Shown piece by piece: positions 38,155 through 46,178 of a DNA stretch of 64,000 nucleotides. Source of the stretch: Paenibacillus amylolyticus (GTDB taxonomy: Bacteria; Bacillota; Bacilli; Paenibacillales; Paenibacillaceae); assembly GCF_029689945.1 (NCBI RefSeq), contig NZ_CP121451.1, forward strand, positions 6,014,001 through 6,078,000, written 5' to 3'. Under the pieces are notes generated by a model. It worked only from the letters and a program-made list of their open reading frames with translations. It had not been told where the DNA came from and ran no database searches. Within the stretch, counting starts at the first letter, position 1, and every line of letters starts with the position of its first letter. The translations under genes were made by a program, and so were the position numbers.

Positions 38155-38916
38155 TTAATCTCTGTTCAATTGGATCTGATTCAACATATATTCCGCATAC
38201 TCCAGAAGTGAGGCTTCACTCAAATTCACAATCTCCAGTTCACCATTGTACTTTGCAAGGCATTGTGAGATGACATCCGTGTATTTCGAAGGAAGGTTTG
38301 TACGTGCCCATTCTCCTGCTTCTCGCTTGGAGTGAATGACTGAATCTTTCACGTACAAAAGAACACGGGATAGACTCAAAACATAGTAGACGGGATTCTC
38401 CACAATTTCTTCCATAGCTGAACTCGCGTCCGATGTAATTGAAGCAATCATATGTTCACGATTTTCCGGTTGAAACAGGTCCTTAATGGGTTTACCATCC
38501 AGCACAATACCTCGATCATAGATAACCGCCATATGAGCTACCAGATCCGGATCTTCATATCCACCACATAGATATTGCTCATCGGTTCGATATTTCTCCC
38601 GGTGATAAGCAGAGTAATGAAACTCGAAAGGAGTAGGGTATGCCATAACAACAACTGTAGATTCCAGTACGATACTGAGTTCAAAACCTTTCGTAATGCG
38701 CATCTCGTCTTCGATATTCATCAGCTTCTTGGCAATCCTTCGATAGGTGTCGGCAGATCGCTTTTCCCGGCTAACGACCAATATATCGATATCACTCTGA
38801 TTTGGATGAAAGCATCCCATAGCCATAGAACCGTGTAGATAGATTCCCACCAAAGCTTCCGTTAATTCTTCTTTCAAGACACGAGTAACGCTATCTAAAA
38901 CCGTCTTTTCATTCAA
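38155..38916 (-). CDS. Aminoglycoside nucleotidyltransferase-like (AadA/ANT(9) type)
   Basis: 253 residues from TTG 38916, spaced 9 nt from AAAGGAG. Nucleotidyltransferase core GSMAMGCFHPNQSDIDILVV near residues 30-49 (Gly-Ser, then Asp-x-Asp metal ligands). C-terminal DUF4111-like helical domain (SREAGEWARTNLPSKY). Related to AadA streptomycin/spectinomycin adenylyltransferases; chromosomal Paenibacillus homologues are common, so resistance is possible but unproven. Confidence 0.75.
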   Translation of the reverse strand: MNEKTVLDSVTRVLKEELTEALVGIYLHGSMAMGCFHPNQSDIDILVVSREKRSADTYRRIAKKLMNIEDEMRITKGFELSIVLESTVVVMAYPTPFEFHYSAYHREKYRTDEQYLCGGYEDPDLVAHMAVIYDRGIVLDGKPIKDLFQPENREHMIASITSDASSAMEEIVENPVYYVLSLSRVLLYVKDSVIHSKREAGEWARTNLPSKYTDVISQCLAKYNGELEIVNLSEASLLEYAEYMLNQIQLNRD

Positions 38917-38966
38917 AATAAGCAACTCCTTTATGTACATGTATCAGGCACCCCGAAACCGTAACA

Positions 38967-39632
38967 TCACTCATCAACAGACCCACACTCTCTGTAATCT
39001 ACAAGACACACATTTCCATATAACTCTACGCTTTCACCATTCATTACAAGCCCGCCACCATCTTGGCATGCATAGACTGTCGTACGGTTAATACGGGTAT
39101 ACTTTCTTAACGAATCCAGGGTATCTTCCGAACCATCCCAGTGCGGTGCGAACTCAAAATCAACAAGCCCCAGTGCTTTCATATCATTCAGATCTACATT
39201 GTTCTCATCTGCATCTTCCCCATACCCAGCGATCTCTATCGTAGGTGTAGATAGAATACTGCCTGCGCTGACCCCGATCAGAATGCTGACACTCTTCACA
39301 TAGGAACGTAGCTGACCAAGCATATTTCTCTTCTGTAATAGACTTAGAAAATAAAACGTGTTTCCGCCGGATAGATGAATTACATCACACTCGTAAATAG
39401 AGCCAAATGTGTTCTCCTCATACTCCAGATCAAGATCGTAATAGTGAATATTATCTATTCCTATCTGATTATAGTAACGTCTAGTATGTTCAAAATATTT
39501 CCGCTCCGGGTCAGAACATGAAGGGATATATCCGATAGAAGGCTGTTCACTGTTGAATAAACTTCGTATTCTCTGATCCAATTTATCGTTAGATTCGAAT
39601 ACCATATCACTTAGCAGAACAAACGTAGTCAT
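38967..39632 (-). CDS. Peptidase E (S51) / class I glutamine-amidotransferase-like
   Basis: 221 residues. Nucleophile elbow GVSAGSILSTP with Ser, and HLSGGNTFYFLSLL earlier, characteristic of peptidase S51 (alpha-aspartyl dipeptidase E). Catalytic His is likely the FAPHWDGSE one. Cytosolic. Ribosome site GGGAGG, which lies inside the small upstream frame at 39607-39771. Confidence 0.85.
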   Translation of the reverse strand: MTTFVLLSDMVFESNDKLDQRIRSLFNSEQPSIGYIPSCSDPERKYFEHTRRYYNQIGIDNIHYYDLDLEYEENTFGSIYECDVIHLSGGNTFYFLSLLQKRNMLGQLRSYVKSVSILIGVSAGSILSTPTIEIAGYGEDADENNVDLNDMKALGLVDFEFAPHWDGSEDTLDSLRKYTRINRTTVYACQDGGGLVMNGESVELYGNVCLVDYRECGSVDE

Positions 39633-39771
39633 CTGAATTCCTCCCGTACCTATTAGACTGGCTTAAACTCTCTATCCAAAATCGAAAAAAAATACTGGTC
39701 TGTCCACTGATTGTTCCTGAGATCCCCAAAATGATACTGGCTAAAAGTATAGAGAACGGAACAGATTTCAT
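39607..39771 (-). CDS. Small membrane peptide upstream of peptidase E
   Basis: ATG 39771 follows AAGGAGG. MKSVPFSILLASIILGISG begins with one membrane helix. In the present frame it runs 54 residues into the peptidase E gene. If one G is missing from the GGGG run near 39724-39727, the product would instead be about 39 residues ending NQWTDQYFFSILDREFKPV, which looks more natural. Real gene likely, exact end uncertain. Function unknown. Confidence 0.45.
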   Translation of the reverse strand: MKSVPFSILLASIILGISGTISGQTSIFFRFWIESLSQSNRYGRNSDDYVCSAK

Positions 39772-39789
39772 TTTAATCCTCCTTGCTCA

Positions 39790-40040
39790 AAAGGAACCTA
39801 TGTCAGACCCAACATATTTTTTCTGTAAAGTGTAATAGAAGAGATTGTCTACTAACTCAGTGGACTTCGAAAAGTTCAACTTGTCTAACAAGCTCTGCGA
39901 TTGAATATTTGCCTGCTCCACAGAATCGTTAAACGTTCGTCATTGTGTACTGCCCTGCTTCGCCAAGAAAATCAGTTTTGGTTCTCTTGGTAATCCACCA
40001 AGTGTTCACCGTGACCATGACGAATAAATGTAATGTCCAT
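39790..40040 (-). pseudogene. Possible histidine-phosphatase remnant
   Basis: ATG 40040 after AGAGGG gives MDITFIRHGHGEHLVDYQEN; the RHG core is that of histidine phosphatases. It meets a TGA after 22 codons. Downstream fragments in other frames look partly coding (GEAGQYTMTNV; SVEQANIQSQSLLDKLNFSK) but do not reassemble into a full protein. Most likely a decayed gene, with more than sequencing indels involved. Confidence 0.4.
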
Positions 40041-40094
40041 AAGCCCTCTATTCCTGAAAGATACTCAACCGATATATTTTTGTTTTCTAAATAC

Positions 40095-40280
40095 TCATCT
40101 TGCTGACCATCCATCAGACACTCCATCTATAAATCCTGTGATGAATGAAAAAATAACGAGTCCGAGCAATAAAATCAAACTGGCGATACCCCATTTAAGC
40201 AACAGATTCCTTTTGCTTTTTGCACCAATCCCTAACAATAGTGCTGTTACAACAATCAATGCCACTTCCAACAAAACCAT
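40095..40280 (-). CDS. Small two-helix membrane protein
   Basis: 61 residues after CGGAGGG. Two hydrophobic segments (about 2-17 and 28-50), separated by KSKRN. Ends DGVSDGWSAR. Not recognised. Small enough to be a regulator or stress peptide, but nothing in the context says so. Confidence 0.55.
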   Translation of the reverse strand: MVLLEVALIVVTALLLGIGAKSKRNLLLKWGIASLILLLGLVIFSFITGFIDGVSDGWSAR

Positions 40281-40295
40281 GCAATAAACCCTCCG

Positions 40296-40730
40296 TTATG
40301 TATTATGATGAGCAGTTTTCATATATGTTCGGACCTGTTCTGCAAACTGAACTTCTTCCGCCTGCGTTTTGGTCTCATTGAAGCTCTCCAAACCTTTCCA
40401 CTGCGTTGCACCTGAAGTCATATCATTGCTCCAGCGAATGTCCTGCTCTGAGATTTCAAGCTGATGATCACCCAGTATGTCTTTGCTCTCACGTGCCAAT
40501 TTCTTAATTTTCCTTTTGGTTCGTATGTAAGTCATACCATTGGCAAATGTACTGCACAGCAGAGCAGCGATAATGGCTTGTACCCATGTAAAATCTAATT
40601 GTCTAAATATGATGGTAATGGCCACAGGCAGCGCACATACAGCGATCAGCATCCCCTTCCCATACAGTTTAAACATCGCAAATTTGTTCATTTCCCAGTA
40701 ATCTTCTTCTGTCAGATGAATATGCATCAT
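40296..40730 (-). CDS. YcxB-like membrane protein, apparently shortened
   Basis: 144 residues from ATG 40730; GGAGG lies 11 nt upstream, whereas the 40766 start has none. Layout: N-terminal segment HIHLTEEDYWEMNKFAMFKL, two helices (about 25-70), then the beta module LEISEQDIRWSNDMTSGATQ. The family usually ends in strands with an IPxR motif; here the frame passes straight from SFNETK to TQAEEVQFAEQVRTYM, as if the central strand pair had been deleted in frame. Confidence 0.6.
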   Translation of the reverse strand: MMHIHLTEEDYWEMNKFAMFKLYGKGMLIAVCALPVAITIIFRQLDFTWVQAIIAALLCSTFANGMTYIRTKRKIKKLARESKDILGDHQLEISEQDIRWSNDMTSGATQWKGLESFNETKTQAEEVQFAEQVRTYMKTAHHNT

Positions 40731-40766
40731 GTTTTCTTTTTCCTCCACTTGTTGTAATCTATCCAT

Positions 40767-41018
40767 TTACTCATAAATCTTGCCCATATACAGGATTTGA
40801 GCACATCTCTTCCATGGATTATCCGGCTTCTCGTAATGGATTAATCCATCTACCGACGCTTGTCCCCACTCGGCTGCCGCTTCCAAAAATGCTGCTATGG
40901 AATCATTCTGCCATTCATCTGCATGGCCTTCCCGATCCTTAGCTAATTGTTTAAGGAAAGCCATAAAGGTCACTTCATCTTCGACTTCATTTACAAGTTC
41001 AAATAACGTTTTTTTCAT
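40767..41018 (-). CDS. DUF7660-type small protein
   Basis: 83 residues. The end NPWKRCAQILYMGKIYE and the central EWQNDSIAAFLEAAAEWGQA agree with a small family I know as DUF7660, found widely as isolated genes; members often sit near immunity-type genes, but function is unknown. Stop touches the next ATG, so it may be co-transcribed with the YcxB-like gene. Confidence 0.65.
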   Translation of the reverse strand: MKKTLFELVNEVEDEVTFMAFLKQLAKDREGHADEWQNDSIAAFLEAAAEWGQASVDGLIHYEKPDNPWKRCAQILYMGKIYE

Positions 41019-41061
41019 GTTGTTTAGTTCACCTGCTCTCGATGTTCATAATCTCGTAAGG

Positions 41062-41904
41062 TTACTTCAGAATCTTTTCTAGTCTGTGTCTACAAACCTC
41101 GCGGTCATATTCCGAATTATCCAGCCATACCTTATCCATCTGAAGTAAGTCATAGATTTCGGATTCCAGCTTCTTTCTTTCCTGCAAAACCTGTACCGTA
41201 CCCTGAACACCCTGATACCCCCGCGCTTGCCCCAGCCCCTGGTTCGTATAATAATGAATGAAACCCTCAGACCATTCCTTCGGTCTTTCACGAACTGCCT
41301 TATCAAAGGTATACGATATATCCTTCTGGTTGATATAGATGAGAAGCGGGTTTAGAGCATGAACGATACGCCCGAGTTCCAATACATACTGCACGTTCTG
41401 CTCTTTGGATTGATTGCATTTTACGAGACCCATGGTCAGTGGATTCTGGATAAAACAACACTCAAATATCGTGATGCAATCATCATTCGTGCTTAACACG
41501 TTGTTGGTGAAATCTTGCCACTTCTCGGTGATCAGCTTCACATTTTGCTTAAAAGGAATCTCGTAAATATCTCGGTTGAAAATATCCTGTACAATGTGAT
41601 GGGGAAGCTCTATTCCCCACTGTTCTCTCATCTTACGATAAGGAATCAGAAAACCATCGCCATGGGCAGTTGCATTGCTTACCAGAATTTCTCTGTATTC
41701 TTCATGTTTATTCAATAAAATTTCAAAGTCTCCAGCATAATAAAAAGAAACTCCCTCGTAATCCGCAGGGTGATCCAGATTCCCTTCTTGAAATAGTTGC
41801 ACCTGCTTGCCTTGCCCCTTCAATATTTCGGATACCATGTGGGCAACCGTTGACTTGCCTGAACCCGGTAAGCCTTCAATCAGTATTAATCGTCTTGTCA
41901 TCAT
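41062..41904 (-). CDS. P-loop NTPase, AAA/kinase-like
   Basis: 280 residues from the ATG pair at 41904/41901, which follows AAAGGG. The Walker A motif GLPGSGKST is at about residues 10-18. Further: CFIQNPLTMGLVKCN and RPKEWSEGFIHYYTNQGLG. Resembles the small thymidylate-kinase-like Bacillus proteins annotated as AAA or hypothetical kinase. The open frame continues upstream to 42111 into a lipoprotein signal, which I treat as a separate fragment. Confidence 0.72.
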   Translation of the reverse strand: MMTRRLILIEGLPGSGKSTVAHMVSEILKGQGKQVQLFQEGNLDHPADYEGVSFYYAGDFEILLNKHEEYREILVSNATAHGDGFLIPYRKMREQWGIELPHHIVQDIFNRDIYEIPFKQNVKLITEKWQDFTNNVLSTNDDCITIFECCFIQNPLTMGLVKCNQSKEQNVQYVLELGRIVHALNPLLIYINQKDISYTFDKAVRERPKEWSEGFIHYYTNQGLGQARGYQGVQGTVQVLQERKKLESEIYDLLQMDKVWLDNSEYDREVCRHRLEKILK

Positions 41905-42090
41905 TGCATCACCCTTTATATTGTGTAAATGTGAAGATATAGATCTTCCATGTGTCAGACACGATGTTATTTTTCCTGTGACATTTAAGGTTAAAGAATC
42001 TATTGATTGCTGTGCATCGTCAGTGTTTTCCTTGTTCTGACAGGCCACCAAAAGTAGAAATACTAATGAAACTACGGTTAACTTTTTCAT
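41905..42090 (-). pseudogene. Truncated lipoprotein, fused in frame to the next gene
   Basis: MKKLTVVSLVFLLLVAC is a lipoprotein signal with the lipobox at 14-17, followed by QNKENTDDAQQSIDSLTLNV and then unrelated sequence that runs in frame into the P-loop protein. Typical lipoproteins of this start are longer, so a deletion probably removed the rest. Whether the fused protein is exported cannot be told; a cytosolic kinase with a lipoprotein signal would not work. Confidence 0.45.
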
Positions 42091-42350
42091 ATTCCGTCCT
42101 CCAATCAGCAATCGTCTACATAAGAAGACTTCCTATCTATGTAAAATTTTCTCTCAAGGCACATCATAACCCATAATGTGGAATTTGCGAATAAACGAAG
42201 TAAACCATCTCTGTTTCTCTCGCATTTCACGCAAAAAACACGCTTCTCAGCTCGAGTTACCTCATGCAAAGAGCGCGAATATCAGAAAGAATGTCCTCCA
42301 ACTTTTGTAACTGCCCCACAATCAATTTACCTATCTATTAAATAGCATTT

Positions 42351-42676
42351 TCAGTATGCCGACCGCTTCAATCTGGATTTCTTTTTCTTCATGATCCGAG
42401 AAAAGATAACTATACGTTGAAAAGATTCCCATATGGCGTATATGTCCACCTTTGTAATGAACCCTCTTTCGTCACCGTCGATTGTCTGTGTAAACGTACT
42501 GCCTTCAATCACATTATACAAAGAATGGATGCCATGTTCACTTGAGAGCCAGGCAAACAAATCCTCTTCGTTTGGATTGGTCATGACGAGAATAATGAAC
42601 AGAACAACGAACACAACAATGCCCGTTCTTAGTCCTGCCCCCTCTTGCTACCATGTTGCGTGTATTTAGGCTTCAT
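42351..42676 (-). CDS. DUF4359-like protein (frameshifted as read)
   Basis: From ATG 42676, MKPKYTQHGSKRG reaches a run of five Gs; one more G opens AGLRTGIVVFVVLFIILVMT, a membrane helix, and joins NPNEEDLFAWLSSEHGIHSL. About 108 residues, with a basic tail (MKKKKSRLKRS). The helix followed by TNP-x-x-x-x-Y/F pattern fits DUF4359. Function unknown. 42112-42350 upstream of the next gene holds nothing convincing. Confidence 0.55.
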
Positions 42677-42681
42677 TGAAT

Positions 42682-43074
42682 TCACCCCGTTTCTTGAGAC
42701 GAAATCTCTACGTTCTTCGCCAGAACCCAACCACTCAAGCCGTACGAGGATGAGATCACCATGTACTTGTATTTCTCCTCAATCAGCTTGGTGTGCAATT
42801 CGTCATAGGAATCATAACTGACAGGCCAGCTGTAGCCCTTTCCCGACTCTAACAATTGGCGATTATAAGAGATAAAACGCGCTATATCCCACTCATCCAG
42901 ATCCAAAATAATGCTGCCATGCAGCGGTGTATCGAACGCATGGGCCATTACACCAGAGAATAAAACATCCATATTTTTCGGCACAGCATGACTGGAACGA
43001 GTACGCATCCTGATCCATTCATTCTATAAATCAACTTCGTAACTTAATATGACGTTGTCATGCAAACTTGGCAT
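42682..43074 (-). pseudogene. Uncharacterised protein with in-frame TAG
   Basis: ATG 43074 after GGAGGGGG reads MPSLHDNVILSYEVDL, then TAG (43024-43026), then in the same frame NEWIRMRTRSSHAVPKNMDV to 42682. The amber codon probably replaced a Lys codon; the natural protein would be about 130 residues. Typical of a family of small cytosolic proteins that I cannot name. If the stop is real, an internal start at 43008 would leave 108 residues. Confidence 0.55.
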
Positions 43075-43114
43075 AATCCCCCTCCTTCCAATGTGTCTGT
43101 TAGCTCGTTTACTC

Positions 43115-43513
43115 TCAAACACCGTAATATCGTTTATAGTCCAAGACCCATTCTACTTTGGAGAAATGAACAAAATCATACGGATCGCACTGTTTAAGGT
43201 ACAGCAACTCCTTATTCGCCTGTTCCCCGTCCATCTTTTCCAGATAAAACAAGGTCTCCTCATATCCTGCACCACATAATAACTGCACATCAATATAACT
43301 GCTCGTATCCTGATTCTTTTGTTTGGCCTGCCAGATCAGCGTGGTGTCCTCTACATTACCGATACAGAACAACATGATGCACAGTAGTTTCAGAACTTCG
43401 TTATCCTCTGACTGTCGGTTCTCCATCTCTTGATGAAGCAACTGACGAATGGCCTCCCGGTTTACCTCATCAGGTTCCAACCCGTACAACTGCAACAGTT
43501 CTTCCTCGTTCAT
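43115..43513 (-). CDS. Uncharacterised cytosolic protein
   Basis: 132 residues, acidic and helical (EEELLQLYGLEPDEVNREAI ... ENRQSEDNEVLKLLCIMLFC). Resembles a group found in Bacillus as orphan genes next to similar small ones; function unknown. Start behind AAGGGG. Confidence 0.6.
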   Translation of the reverse strand: MNEEELLQLYGLEPDEVNREAIRQLLHQEMENRQSEDNEVLKLLCIMLFCIGNVEDTTLIWQAKQKNQDTSSYIDVQLLCGAGYEETLFYLEKMDGEQANKELLYLKQCDPYDFVHFSKVEWVLDYKRYYGV

Positions 43514-43641
43514 ATTTGTTCCCCTTACCTACTTCAGAATGTGTTGTTTAACTCTTCCGCTTTTTCCTGCTATCCATTCTAGCATAAAAATAAAAAGCGA
43601 TAATGTGCAGTACAAGTTATCATCTCGTACATAATAAAAAA

Positions 43642-43660
43642 CTACTCACTCATGAGTAGC
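43642..43660 (-). terminator. Terminator after the 43683 gene
   Basis: CTACTC-ATGAGT-GAGTAG followed by T6 on the minus strand. Confidence 0.7.
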
Positions 43661-43682
43661 CCTCGATGCATCATTTGATATC

Positions 43683-44183
43683 TTATTCAACCTTCAGATA
43701 CATCTCCTGATTTTGCAGGATCATCTCGTTCATGTGTACAATAGCAGCTTGCGCCACGGACTGATAGGTCGCATACAACACTTCTGTTCTCTGAAGCAAG
43801 ATGGGGTCCTTCTCCAGATCCGTTGGTAACACCTCGCGCAATGCTTCACCCACTTGGTTTTGGTCCGTAATCAGGCTTTCTATCTGTTCCAGTACGGTCA
43901 CCATCTCATCTAAATGAAAAAAACGCATCCCATTTTTAATCCCATTCCAACTCTTGATCTGGGTGATGTTATACGCCGAAAACCAATAAAATTCTGCCAG
44001 ACTCTTCGTGTGATTGTGATAGGAATAGAACAAAAATAAGGCCTGTTGCCCTTCGTTTAACTGGCGGTATAGTTCTGTTTTGGCTGTCATATCTCTGCCC
44101 CGTACCGAAACAAGCATGGGTTCAATGCACAGCCAGCTAAGTTGCTTGGAATGTATATCTTCTGGTCGAAGTCCAGCCTTCAT
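43683..44183 (-). CDS. Uncharacterised protein
   Basis: 166 residues from ATG 44183, preceded by GAGAGGAG; the upstream extension to 44297 overlaps the DUF4188 gene and is not used. Mostly helical (ELYRQLNEGQQALFLFYSYH, LDEMVTVLEQIESLITDQNQ). Not recognised. Confidence 0.6.
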   Translation of the reverse strand: MKAGLRPEDIHSKQLSWLCIEPMLVSVRGRDMTAKTELYRQLNEGQQALFLFYSYHNHTKSLAEFYWFSAYNITQIKSWNGIKNGMRFFHLDEMVTVLEQIESLITDQNQVGEALREVLPTDLEKDPILLQRTEVLYATYQSVAQAAIVHMNEMILQNQEMYLKVE

Positions 44184-44208
44184 AACATGCTCCTCTCTAT
44201 TCACTACT

Positions 44209-44712
44209 TTAGGGATTCTTTGGTGTTTCCACTGCCGGTTCATTCTCGCCGCCCATTCTGCGCCTGGATGTCTCCATCTTCCCTGTCGAAGGCACATGTT
44301 CAGACGCTTTAGCTAATCCGAATTCGGGCATGTTGGCGTATATGGTCTCGAAGGAACCCGATTGAGCCTTGTATGTCTCATGATAGATCCCTACTGTTCC
44401 GTCGGAACCAATGGAGCGGTTGAATCTTTTCCAGGCTTCCAAGTGCAGTCCGCCCCGTGCGTATTTCTCCAATTCATCATATGACCGCCAATATTGAAGT
44501 AACGTCACCCCACGCCAGCTTATAAAGTACTCTGTACTCAGAAATCCGGTCTCCGGATTCATATACAGCTCTTTAATCATCGGGCCCATGGACTGTAGAA
44601 CGGGCAGCCATTTATGTATAGCCCACAGACGATTAATCCTCATTCCGATGATAAAAACAACAAATTCTCCCTCAATCTGAGCTGAATATCTTCGCTTATG
44701 AATATTGACCAC
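44209..44712 (-). CDS. DUF4188 protein, dimeric-barrel monooxygenase-like
   Basis: 167 residues from GTG 44712, spaced 6 nt after AAGGAGG, which overlaps the end of the previous gene. IEGEFVVFIIGMRINRLWAI, GFLSTEYFISWRGVTLLQYW and NMPEFGLAKASEHVP are hallmarks of DUF4188. The fold suggests a small oxygenase or heme-like binder; function not known. The C-terminal 25 residues are low complexity. Confidence 0.8.
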   Translation of the reverse strand: MVNIHKRRYSAQIEGEFVVFIIGMRINRLWAIHKWLPVLQSMGPMIKELYMNPETGFLSTEYFISWRGVTLLQYWRSYDELEKYARGGLHLEAWKRFNRSIGSDGTVGIYHETYKAQSGSFETIYANMPEFGLAKASEHVPSTGKMETSRRRMGGENEPAVETPKNP

Positions 44713-44713
44713 G

Positions 44714-44911
44714 TCACGCCTCCTTCTCGTCCAACATGTACCTGCGTTCAATAAACCTGATCTTACTGGCAATATTAAAAGCTTGGCTTGTCGTCACACC
44801 CTCTTTAATTATATGACCTGCACTATCAAATAATCGGACATTAGTCCACATTAATTCTAATGAATTAGCACACTTATCCGCTTCTTTTCGATCTTCATAT
44901 GACCATTTCAC
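44714..44911 (-). CDS. Small cytosolic protein
   Basis: 65 residues from GTG 44911, whose codon overlaps the stop of the previous gene (GTGA). Helical, charged (KWSYEDRKEADKCANSLELM). Not recognised. Coupled upstream and downstream, so part of a run of three short genes with DUF4188. Confidence 0.55.
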   Translation of the reverse strand: MKWSYEDRKEADKCANSLELMWTNVRLFDSAGHIIKEGVTTSQAFNIASKIRFIERRYMLDEKEA

Positions 44912-45113
44912 CGATGCCTAATATGCTGAGGGACCCACTGTGATCTGAATTTCTTTAATTTTTTGTAGGAAATATACTTCTCGATTCTCCTTCCTCCCCT
45001 GGCCATACCATACACCAATGGACTTTCAGCCATACCGTGACAATATAAAATGTACAGCTTCGCACCCTTCGGAGTTGATTGTCCTTAATAACATTGGCAA
45101 TTACCGCATACAT
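44908..45113 (-). CDS. Small protein, only readable after frame repair
   Basis: ATG 45113 after GGAGGGGA. MYAVIANVIKDNQLRRG meets a broken frame at CCC 45065-45067; with one added G it runs AKLYILYCHGMAESPLVYGM and on to ...HIRHR at 44908, 68 residues. The repaired frame ends exactly at the GTGA overlap with the next gene, which supports it. Function unknown. Confidence 0.5.
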
Positions 45114-45138
45114 CTGGTCTCCCCTCCAATATCTGAAG

Positions 45139-45480
45139 TTAGTTGATCCTCATATTGTCTGCAAACGTTTCTTGATCCAGATTCTCTGCTATTAAAACTC
45201 TCACAATACTAGTCGCGTTGTTGAATTTCATTTTGTTATTCTTCTGTTGGTAGTTCCACCCTTGTCTTATTGCATATTGAATAAAGCTGGATATCAGTTT
45301 GGGTTCATAGACAGATATATCCCAGGTGTCTTCCCAAGCAACGTCGAACTCTACAAAAGTAGATTTAAGCGCATTCGAATAAATCCGAATGATGATATTG
45401 TATGCTTGCTCATCCACAACGTACAGGAAGAGTGCATCATTCACTACAATTTTACGGACTTGTTTCCTGTTTACCTTCAC
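45139..45480 (-). CDS. Uncharacterised small protein
   Basis: 113 residues, GTG start after AAGGTGGGG. Mostly strands and helices of a small alpha/beta domain (DALFLYVVDEQAYNIIIRIY). Not recognised. Confidence 0.55.
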   Translation of the reverse strand: MKVNRKQVRKIVVNDALFLYVVDEQAYNIIIRIYSNALKSTFVEFDVAWEDTWDISVYEPKLISSFIQYAIRQGWNYQQKNNKMKFNNATSIVRVLIAENLDQETFADNMRIN

Positions 45481-45496
45481 GCATACCCCACCTTAC

Positions 45497-46132
45497 TTAC
45501 GCATTGCTGTGTAAAGCTTCATACACATTCCATTCAGTATACAATTGTTTTAGCGCTAATCCTGTTGTATGTATGAACTTTTCCATAGCTTCCATGGATA
45601 TAATATTGAAGTCACCCAAAGGTTCGTTGGCAGGGTTAGCTAAAAACTCCAGTTTCTTTGCCCTATACTGATATACCTCAGCTTCCAGCAATCCACCTAA
45701 ATCATATGCTCTCCCCACTTTCAGCTCACTTAACCAATATTTAGCCTTGTTCCGATTCCTTAAAATCATAAACTCCAGCTTCTTAACATCCTGTGTATAT
45801 TCGCTTCTTCCATTGGGGTGAACTTCATACGCAGGATAGATATCGAATGTCCACACGCGGTCCGTATAGATGTGGGCGATGTAACCGCACAGATATTGCA
45901 TGAATTTGGGATCACTATAAGCTAACGGTTTGTTTGACTCAAAAAAGGCTTTAAACTCTTCGTCTGTTGCAAATCTGCCTTCCTCTGGCATGAGGTGGGT
46001 TTTTGCCTTTTCGGTACGAAGATTGGTTCTTACATGGATGGAATCTGGAGCGAGGCTTCCCAATAACAATTCAGGGGATGGCTCGCAGATTAATTCGGAT
46101 GCAATTGCAAAATGAACCATAGGCCAAGGCAA
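45497..46132 (-). CDS. Zinc-dependent phospholipase C-like hydrolase, paralogue
   Basis: 211 residues from TTG 46132, 8 nt after AAAGGAG, which gives MPWPMVHFAIASELI and matches the start MPLPMVHL of the paralogue at 35742. GSLAPDSIHVRTNLRTEK is the metal-site region; YLCGYIAHIYTDRVW holds further His and Asp. Intact here. The family may act on lipids, but members lack signal peptides, so a cytosolic role is possible. Confidence 0.75.
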   Translation of the reverse strand: MPWPMVHFAIASELICEPSPELLLGSLAPDSIHVRTNLRTEKAKTHLMPEEGRFATDEEFKAFFESNKPLAYSDPKFMQYLCGYIAHIYTDRVWTFDIYPAYEVHPNGRSEYTQDVKKLEFMILRNRNKAKYWLSELKVGRAYDLGGLLEAEVYQYRAKKLEFLANPANEPLGDFNIISMEAMEKFIHTTGLALKQLYTEWNVYEALHSNA

Positions 46133-46178
46133 TATAAAAACTCCTTTCAATATCATGTAAACTACTGTATTAACGCTA

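Noticed and set aside
38155..38916. Acquired resistance gene
   Set aside because: No mobile element or integron features around it; the gene looks chromosomal.
40095..40280. Type I toxin
   Set aside because: Two helices and no antisense promoter seen; composition is that of an ordinary small membrane protein.
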